Source: Candidatus Zixiibacteriota bacterium
GTDB taxonomy: Bacteria; Zixibacteria; MSB-5A5; JAABVY01
Length of the DNA: 8,950 nucleotides
Reading direction: 5' to 3'
NCBI GenBank assembly: GCA_014730285.1
Contig: WJIM01000287.1
Location: 1-8,950, forward strand
Made by a program: the position numbers and the translations under genes. The notes under the pieces are model-generated. The model was not told the origin of the DNA and searched no databases. It worked only from the letters and a program-made list of their open reading frames with translations. How positions within the stretch are numbered: position 1 is the first letter of the stretch; every line of letters begins with the position of its first letter. Positions 1 to 4,119 of the stretch are shown piece after piece.

Positions 1-74
1 CTTCTCTCTCTCAGAGAGCCCTCTTATCCATTCTACAATCGAGACTCAAGAATATTCCCATTTCTCTTCACTTG

Positions 75-98
75 CCGTCGGGAATCCTTTCCCGACGG
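75..98. repeat. Perfect 10-bp hairpin B in the spacer after dnaK
   Basis: Arms 75-84 (CCGTCGGGAA) and 89-98 (TTCCCGACGG) pair perfectly around a four-base loop. The core GGAATCCTTTCC is one base different from the core of the hairpin at 214-239 (GGAATCCATTCC), while the outer arms differ, which suggests members of one repeat family. No T-run follows on either strand, so a simple intrinsic terminator is unlikely. The function is unknown. Confidence 0.7.
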
Positions 99-106
99 AG
101 GGGTGG

Positions 107-130
107 CATGCCCAAACTTCTTTGGGCATG
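107..130. repeat. Perfect 10-bp hairpin C in the spacer after dnaK
   Basis: Arms 107-116 (CATGCCCAAA) and 121-130 (TTTGGGCATG) pair perfectly around the four-base loop CTTC; a G-T wobble at 106/131 can extend the stem. It lies only 8 bp from hairpin B and has the same geometry (10-bp stem, 4-base loop) but an unrelated sequence. On the plus strand the second arm starts with TTT, but no T-run follows either arm. The pair looks like a structured intergenic element rather than a classical terminator. Confidence 0.7.
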
Positions 131-174
131 TTGTATTCCGGGCCAAACGGAGTTTGACTCGGCCACCAGTACGC

Positions 175-193
175 GGCGCACGAAACGTACGCC
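175..193. repeat. 8-bp hairpin D in the spacer after dnaK
   Basis: Arms 175-182 (GGCGCACG) and 186-193 (CGTACGCC) pair with one mismatched position, which becomes a G-U wobble if the minus strand is transcribed. The loop is three bases. The neighbouring GTACG at 169-173 and CGTAC at 186-190 offer an alternative fold. A weaker 5-bp stem (CAAAC/GTTTG) sits at 144-156. Together with hairpins B, C and A it makes most of 75-239 foldable. Confidence 0.5.
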
Positions 194-213
194 ACGCACA
201 ACAACCTAAGAGC

Positions 214-239
214 GCTGGCAGGAATCCATTCCTGCCAGC
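214..239 (-). terminator. Strong 12-bp hairpin A just after dnaK, probable 3' end structure
   Basis: Arms 214-225 and 228-239 pair perfectly over 12 bp (GCTGGCAGGAAT and its complement) with a two-base centre, so the real loop is four bases or more. It starts 11 nt past the dnaK stop codon, where a 3'-end stem-loop would be expected. The minus strand continues GCTCTTAGG with no U-run, so it may stabilise the 3' end or belong to the repeat family shared with hairpin B rather than terminate intrinsically. Confidence 0.5.
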
Positions 240-250
240 TCATCTATCTT

Positions 251-2164
251 TTACTTCTTGTCGTCGTCGACTACCTCGAAGTCGGCGTCAACAGCTTCGT
301 CTTCCTGACCGCCCTGGGCCTGTTGCTCGGGGCCTTCAGGACCCGGCTGGCCCTGCTGGGCGCCGGCCTGCTGCTGATATATCTTCGAGGAAGCATCATA
401 CCAGATCTTCTGCAGATCATCCGAAGCCGATTTCATCTCGGCTGTGTCATTGTTCTCAATCGCCTTCTTGGTGCGCTCGAGTGCGGCATTCAGCTTGGAC
501 TTGGTATCTTCGTCCAGCTTATCCTCGAACTGCTTCATGTTCTTCTCGGTCTGGTATGCGATATTATCCGCACTATTGCGAGCATCGATCTCTTCCTTGC
601 GCTTCTGGTCCTCGCTCTCGTGAGACTTAGCGTCGTAAACCATCTTTTCGATATCCTGCTCGGTCAGACCGGAGGAAGCCTCGATTCTGATATTCTGCTC
701 TTTTCCGGTACCTTTATCTTTAGCCGAGACATTCAGTATACCGTTGGCGTCAATATCGAAGGTAACCTCGATCTGAGGCACTCCACGCGGCGCCGGAGGT
801 ATTCCGTCCAGATGAAACCGTCCGATTGTTTTGTTACCGGAGGCCATCGGACGCTCACCCTGAAGCACATGCACCTCGACTGAGGTCTGGTTGTCTTCAG
901 CCGTCGAGAATATCTCGGTCTTCTTGGTCGGAATTGTCGTGTTGCGGTCGATCAGCTTGGTGAATACTCCGCCCAGTGTCTCGATTCCGAGTGAAAGCGG
1001 GGTAACATCCAGAAGCAGAACGTCCTTGACATCACCGGTCAGGACCCCGCCCTGAATAGCCGCGCCGATCGCAACTACCTCATCCGGATTCACGCCCTTA
1101 TGCGGATCCTTGCCGAAGAATTCCTTCACGGTCTCGACAACTTTCGGCATACGGGTCATACCGCCAACCAGCACCACGGCGTCGATATCGGAAGATGATA
1201 TCTTGGCATCTTCCATAGCCGCCTTGCATGGTCCCACCGTACGTTCGATCAGGTCTTCCACCATCTGTTCGTACTTCGAACGGCTGAGTGTCAGGTTCAG
1301 ATGCTTGGGACCGCTCTGGTCGGCCGTGATAAAGGGCAGATTGATTGTCGTCTCATTGGTTGAGGACAATTCAATCTTGGCCTTCTCGGCAGCTTCCTTC
1401 AGACGCTGCACCGCCATCGGATCCTGCGAGAGATCAATGCCCTGGTCCTTCTTGAACTCCTCAACCAGCCAGTCGATGATGCGCTTATCGAAATCATCGC
1501 CACCCAGATGGCCGTCGCCGTTGGAAGACTTCACCTCGAATACACCATCACCGATTTCGAGGATAGAGATATCGAAAGTTCCGCCGCCCAGGTCATAGAC
1601 CGCGATCTTGGCATCGTTTTGCTTATCCAGGCCGTAGGCCAATGAGGCCGCAGTCGGCTCATTGATAATACGGAGCACATTTAAGCCCGCGATCTTGCCG
1701 GCATCCTTGGTGGCCTGACGCTGAGAATCATTGAAATAAGCCGGTACGGTAATAACCGCATCGGTTACCTTCTCGCCCAGATACTCCTCGGCGGTCTTTT
1801 TCATCTTGGAAAGCACCATAGCGGAGATTTCCGGGGGAGCATACTGCTTGCCCTCCATCTCAACCTTGACTTCGCCATTGGCGCCTTCAACCACCTTATA
1901 AGGATAGTTCTTGATTTCGCTTGTTACCTCGGCGTATTTACGTCCCATGAAACGCTTGATCGAAAAGACCGTGTTCATCGGATTCGTAATCGCCTGACGT
2001 TTGGCCACAGTGCCTGTCAGACGTTCGTCGTTCTTGGATATGGCTACCACCGACGGCGTCGTTCGACCGCCTTCAGCGTTGGGGATAACTTTGGGCTCCT
2101 TGCCCTCCATTACCGATACGCAGCTATTGGTGGTACCCAGGTCTATACCTATTACTTTACCCAT
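251..2164 (-). CDS. dnaK: Molecular chaperone DnaK (Hsp70)
   Basis: This is the ATP-dependent Hsp70 foldase of the cytosol, which binds exposed hydrophobic segments and works with DnaJ and GrpE. It has 637 residues, against 638 in E. coli. The three Hsp70 signatures are present: IDLGTTNS at 7-14, VYDLGGGTFDIS at 189-200 (T196 matches the E. coli autophosphorylated T199) and VVLVGGMTRMPKV at 330-342. K70 in SIKRFMG matches the catalytic lysine. The interdomain linker VLLLDV is at 382-387, followed by the substrate-binding domain, helical lid and a Gln/Gly/Glu-rich tail ending EVVDDDKK. The segment after SIKRFMG carries the insertion found in diderm DnaKs. An upstream in-frame GTG at 2173 is part of the ribosome binding site, so ATG at 2164 is chosen. 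Hsp20 lies upstream on the same strand, 120 nt away. No dnaJ or grpE is visible nearby. Nothing looks broken. Confidence 0.99.
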   Translation of the reverse strand: MGKVIGIDLGTTNSCVSVMEGKEPKVIPNAEGGRTTPSVVAISKNDERLTGTVAKRQAITNPMNTVFSIKRFMGRKYAEVTSEIKNYPYKVVEGANGEVKVEMEGKQYAPPEISAMVLSKMKKTAEEYLGEKVTDAVITVPAYFNDSQRQATKDAGKIAGLNVLRIINEPTAASLAYGLDKQNDAKIAVYDLGGGTFDISILEIGDGVFEVKSSNGDGHLGGDDFDKRIIDWLVEEFKKDQGIDLSQDPMAVQRLKEAAEKAKIELSSTNETTINLPFITADQSGPKHLNLTLSRSKYEQMVEDLIERTVGPCKAAMEDAKISSSDIDAVVLVGGMTRMPKVVETVKEFFGKDPHKGVNPDEVVAIGAAIQGGVLTGDVKDVLLLDVTPLSLGIETLGGVFTKLIDRNTTIPTKKTEIFSTAEDNQTSVEVHVLQGERPMASGNKTIGRFHLDGIPPAPRGVPQIEVTFDIDANGILNVSAKDKGTGKEQNIRIEASSGLTEQDIEKMVYDAKSHESEDQKRKEEIDARNSADNIAYQTEKNMKQFEDKLDEDTKSKLNAALERTKKAIENNDTAEMKSASDDLQKIWYDASSKIYQQQAGAQQGQPGPEGPEQQAQGGQEDEAVDADFEVVDDDKK

Positions 2165-2169
2165 TAAAA

Positions 2170-2178
2170 TCACCTCTC
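2170..2178 (-). promoter_or_regulatory. dnaK ribosome binding site that decides the start
   Basis: The minus strand reads GAGAGGTGA, a strong Shine-Dalgarno sequence placed 5 nt before the ATG at 2164. The GTG that would extend the frame by three residues lies inside this element, so it is not the start. The chosen product begins MGKVIGIDLG, as is usual for DnaK. Confidence 0.85.
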
Positions 2179-2212
2179 TATATTTAGCACTACATTATTT
2201 GTCCAGTTTGAT

Positions 2213-2242
2213 AGATGGGAATAAGCCCGCCTCGATATCAAG
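2213..2242 (-). promoter_or_regulatory. Candidate sigma-32-like heat-shock promoter for dnaK
   Basis: On the minus strand CTTGAT (2242-2237) is followed after 16 nt by TCCCATCT (2220-2213). This compares with the E. coli heat-shock consensus CTTGAA and CCCCATNT, one mismatch in each box. CTTGAT is also, from memory, the -35 of the E. coli dnaK P1 promoter. The predicted start would be near 2206, giving a leader of about 40 nt that includes the ribosome binding site. The spacing is at the long end of the known range. The -35 overlaps the hairpin at 2224-2249. Whether this organism has an RpoH-type factor is not shown here. Confidence 0.5.
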
Positions 2243-2249
2243 GCGGGCT
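2224..2249 (-). terminator. Hairpin between hsp20 and dnaK, probable hsp20 terminator
   Basis: Arms 2224-2232 (AGCCCGCCT) and 2241-2249 (AGGCGGGCT) form a perfect GC-rich 9-bp stem with an 8-nt loop, 35 nt beyond the hsp20 stop codon. On the minus strand it is followed by TATTCCC, which is only weakly T-rich, so termination may be partial and leave some read-through into dnaK. The stem also overlaps the -35 box of the candidate dnaK promoter. Confidence 0.6.
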
Positions 2250-2284
2250 CTTCCACTACACCTTCTATCAGGATTCAGGAGCAT

Positions 2285-2740
2285 TTAAAACTCTTGCGAA
2301 ACGTCAATCGGAATTTCCTTGGGCTTTACAGCTTCAGCCTTGGGAAGATCGATCTTCAGCACACCATTTTTGTAGTTGGCCTTGATCTTGTCGCCTTCAA
2401 CCGAGGTCGGAAGCGAGAATGATCTGGTGAATGTGCCGTAGGTGCGCTCGATCTGATGATAATTCTTCTCCTTCTCTTCCTTCATGACTTTGCGCTCGCC
2501 CTTGATGGTCAGGACACTGTCCTCAACCGAAACCTTGATATCATCTTTCTCCATACCCGGCAGGTCAACCTGAACTTCGATGTTGTCCTTGCTCTCTACA
2601 ATGTCAACATCCGGGTACCAGCCGCCGACATCCTCGCCTCTGCGACGCATCGGGGCATTAAAGAATGATTCAAAAACTCTATTTACTTCGTCCTGAACGC
2701 TCTCAAGATTCCTTGTTGGTCTCCATCTGATCAGTGTCAT
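2285..2740 (-). CDS. hsp20: Small heat-shock protein, Hsp20/alpha-crystallin family
   Basis: This is an ATP-independent holdase that binds unfolding proteins as an oligomer and passes them to the DnaK system. It has 151 residues, a normal length. A short N-terminal arm (1-41, with MTLIRWRP and a helix around VQDEVNRVFESFF) leads into the alpha-crystallin domain at about 43-133. Family motifs are YPDVDIVE (42-49), VDLPGMEKDDI (58-68), YGTFTRSFSLP (101-111) and NGVLKIDLPK (125-134). The C-terminal IPI motif at 143-145, used for oligomer contacts, is intact. The ATG at 2740 has an AAGGAG sequence at good spacing. The gene is separated from the upstream lipoprotein gene by 227 nt of repeat-rich spacer and from dnaK by 120 nt holding a hairpin and a promoter candidate, so it is probably its own unit, perhaps with read-through into dnaK. 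Confidence 0.97.
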   Translation of the reverse strand: MTLIRWRPTRNLESVQDEVNRVFESFFNAPMRRRGEDVGGWYPDVDIVESKDNIEVQVDLPGMEKDDIKVSVEDSVLTIKGERKVMKEEKEKNYHQIERTYGTFTRSFSLPTSVEGDKIKANYKNGVLKIDLPKAEAVKPKEIPIDVSQEF

Positions 2741-2748
2741 AATAACAA

Positions 2749-2754
2749 CTCCTT
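2749..2754 (-). promoter_or_regulatory. hsp20 ribosome binding site
   Basis: The minus strand reads AAGGAG, 8 nt before the ATG at 2740. The leader before it is very A-rich and I see no complementary segment that would clearly mask the site as an RNA thermometer. Confidence 0.8.
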
Positions 2755-2803
2755 GTTTTGAAATCTTTTATCATTAAGCTTTTTGTTTTTTCATTTTCGC
2801 ACA

Positions 2804-2827
2804 ATTATATAAACAACTACTGTGCCA
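2804..2827 (-). promoter_or_regulatory. Candidate hsp20 promoter region (TATAAT box with overlapping sigma-54-like element)
   Basis: A perfect TATAAT lies at 2809-2804 on the minus strand, but no good TTGACA-like box lies 16-18 nt upstream. Just before it, 2827-2813 reads TGGCACAGTAGTTGT. This matches the sigma-54 pattern TGGCAC-N5-TTGC except for the last base (T for C). Both give starts roughly 55-65 nt before the hsp20 ATG. I cannot say which is used. No CIRCE, HspR-type site or sigma-32 boxes are seen here. Confidence 0.35.
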
Positions 2828-2848
2828 ATTATTTGAGATTAAGCTATG

Positions 2849-2865
2849 TCGTTGTAATACAACGA
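2849..2865. promoter_or_regulatory. Perfect 17-bp palindrome upstream of hsp20, probable operator
   Basis: TCGTTGTAATACAACGA is a perfect inverted repeat: 8-bp arms around a single central A. It lies about 22 bp upstream of the TGGCAC motif and about 40 bp upstream of the TATAAT box of the hsp20 promoter region. Its centre is about 117 bp before the hsp20 start codon. Odd-length dyads of this size are typical of dimeric repressor or activator sites. It does not match CIRCE or the HspR site. The binding protein is unknown. Confidence 0.55.
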
Positions 2866-2911
2866 ATAAGATCTTGTGTGGAAATCTACAGAAAAATAGA
2901 AGAATGCTAAT

Positions 2912-2930
2912 ATGGCACACACTATGCCAT
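2912..2930. repeat. Inverted repeat ATGGCA-N7-TGCCAT after the lipoprotein gene
   Basis: Arms 2912-2917 and 2925-2930 are perfect complements with a 7-nt spacer. The site is 38 nt past the stop codon of the propeller lipoprotein gene. On the minus strand a T-rich stretch (TCTTCTATTTTTCTG) begins about 8 nt beyond the stem, so a weak terminator is possible. A competing stem, CACACT at 2918-2923 with AGTGTG at 2950-2955, uses part of the same sequence. Confidence 0.45.
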
Positions 2931-2965
2931 TATTGCATTGCACCCTGCCAGTGTGACATTATTGC
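2928..2965. repeat. Direct repeat of CATTATTGC, 29-bp period
   Basis: CATTATTGC occurs at 2928-2936 and again at 2957-2965, immediately next to the stop codon of the propeller lipoprotein gene. Both copies flank the TGGCA motif at 2950-2946. The pair may be a binding-site duplication; only two copies are present. Confidence 0.4.
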
Positions 2966-2967
2966 TT

Positions 2968-4119
2968 TTACTTTTTGGCAGATTTGGGAGATTCTTTGCT
3001 GAAGCAGTATAGGTGCTGATCTAAAGAAGAAACGAAAATATTGCCGTTAAAATATATCGGCGATGACTTAATCTGATTTTCGGTCTCGTACGAGAATATC
3101 AGGCCGCCGCTCATTTTGTCCAGCAGATACAGCTTGCCGTCCCCGCTGGTAATCAATGCGGCATCTTCCATCACAAGTGGCGTGGAATTGATAATTCCAT
3201 CTGTTTTGTGGGACCAGATTTCGGCCCCATTTTTCTTGTCGAGGCAATAGAAATGTTTATCGTTCGAGCCTATATAAAGGAAGTCATCATCAATTACAGG
3301 AGACGACAGAACATGCCCGCCTGTCTCAAAAGACCAAACCGGCGAGCCATCATCGGCACGCAGCGCATGAATACTGCCGTCAAAAGCGCCGACATAAACC
3401 AGCGTATCCGCAGCCGGAGCGGTCATAACGGCCGAACCGAGATTATGGCTCCAGAGAAGATCGCCCGAACCGGCATCAAAAGCATACAGCTTCCCGTCCA
3501 GCGATCCCACAAATACCCTGCCGTCCTTAATCGCAGGCGCATTCATAATGGGTCCGTCTGTCTGAAATTCCCAGAATATCTTGCCCACATATTTATCCAG
3601 ACAGACAAAACGTCCGGTATAATCGCCGATATAAATCGACTTGTCATCCGCGATAATCGGCGAACTGACGTCTGTCATCTCTTCCTTGAAAACATACTTG
3701 CCGGTAATCAGATTCAATCCGGCCAGATAATTCTTGTCAGGACCCGTAGCGGCATAAATTATCTTATTCGAAATCATCGGACTTTCCGACAACGGCGATT
3801 TGAACTTATAGATATTGATCCTCTCCCCGCTCTCCAGGTCGAAGAAATACAGATAGGAGTCCAATGCTCCGACTGCCACATACGATTCGGTGGCCACCGG
3901 CGTGGAATAGCTTTTGGCCTTGAGATCGGCCTTCCATTTAAGGCTCCTGATCTCAGCGCCGTAAACTCCTTCCTGGTAATAACCGTCAAGGCTGTTGCGG
4001 AACATGCTCCACTCACGCGGAGCATTATCCACATACTTGAACTTCCTGAAAGTCGGTGAACAGGATAAGACCGCCGCAGCCATGCAAAACATCAATATGT
4101 ATGTAATAATTCTCTTCAT
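2968..4119 (-). CDS. Outer-membrane lipoprotein with eight-bladed PQQ/BamB-like propeller
   Basis: This is a 383-residue predicted lipoprotein. MKR is followed by a hydrophobic stretch and the lipobox VLSC with Cys20; Ser21 at +2 suggests sorting to the outer membrane. The rest is a beta-propeller of eight repeats with a period near 40 residues, each with an S/A-P-V/I strand (such as STPVA, SSPII, TAPAA) and a VGSLDGKLYAFDAGSGDLLW-like strand pair. Repeat strands start near residues 81, 121, 162, 202, 241, 281, 322 and 361. BamB, the Bam-complex scaffold lipoprotein, has this architecture, but many PQQ-like propellers do too, so orthology is not proven. No quinoprotein catalytic residues are recognised. 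The ATG at 4119 overlaps the stop codon of the upstream barrel gene by one base (TGATG), indicating translational coupling. An in-frame start at 4155 would add 12 residues before the signal peptide and lies inside the upstream gene, so it is rejected. Confidence 0.85.
   Translation of the reverse strand: MKRIITYILMFCMAAAVLSCSPTFRKFKYVDNAPREWSMFRNSLDGYYQEGVYGAEIRSLKWKADLKAKSYSTPVATESYVAVGALDSYLYFFDLESGERINIYKFKSPLSESPMISNKIIYAATGPDKNYLAGLNLITGKYVFKEEMTDVSSPIIADDKSIYIGDYTGRFVCLDKYVGKIFWEFQTDGPIMNAPAIKDGRVFVGSLDGKLYAFDAGSGDLLWSHNLGSAVMTAPAADTLVYVGAFDGSIHALRADDGSPVWSFETGGHVLSSPVIDDDFLYIGSNDKHFYCLDKKNGAEIWSHKTDGIINSTPLVMEDAALITSGDGKLYLLDKMSGGLIFSYETENQIKSSPIYFNGNIFVSSLDQHLYCFSKESPKSAKK

Noticed and set aside
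46..243. A 65-codon minus-strand reading frame over the hairpin cluster
   Set aside because: Its sequence is dictated by the perfect hairpins, it has no convincing ribosome binding site and no protein-like pattern. It is more likely chance reading of a structured repeat.
103..883. Plus-strand open frames overlapping the dnaK 3' end
   Set aside because: They are antisense to a highly conserved Hsp70 gene and have composition expected of a complementary-strand shadow.
2184..2192. TTAGCACTA resembling half of the CIRCE operator (TTAGCACTC)
   Set aside because: The second arm GAGTGCTAA is missing at the required 9-bp spacing on either side, so HrcA control is not supported.
2179..2207. TGGACA-N17-TATAGA on the minus strand as a sigma-70-type promoter for dnaK
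   Set aside because: Its transcription start would fall within or after the dnaK ribosome binding site, giving an almost leaderless message that wastes a strong Shine-Dalgarno sequence.
2773..2796. A six-codon open frame (MKKQKA) in the hsp20 leader, possibly a regulatory leader peptide
   Set aside because: It has no visible ribosome binding site and arises in a very A-rich stretch; nothing suggests attenuation.
3208..4059. A 283-codon plus-strand open frame opposite the propeller lipoprotein gene
   Set aside because: It is antisense to a clear repeat-containing protein, is rich in Arg and Ile without domain pattern, and is best explained as a shadow of the opposite strand.
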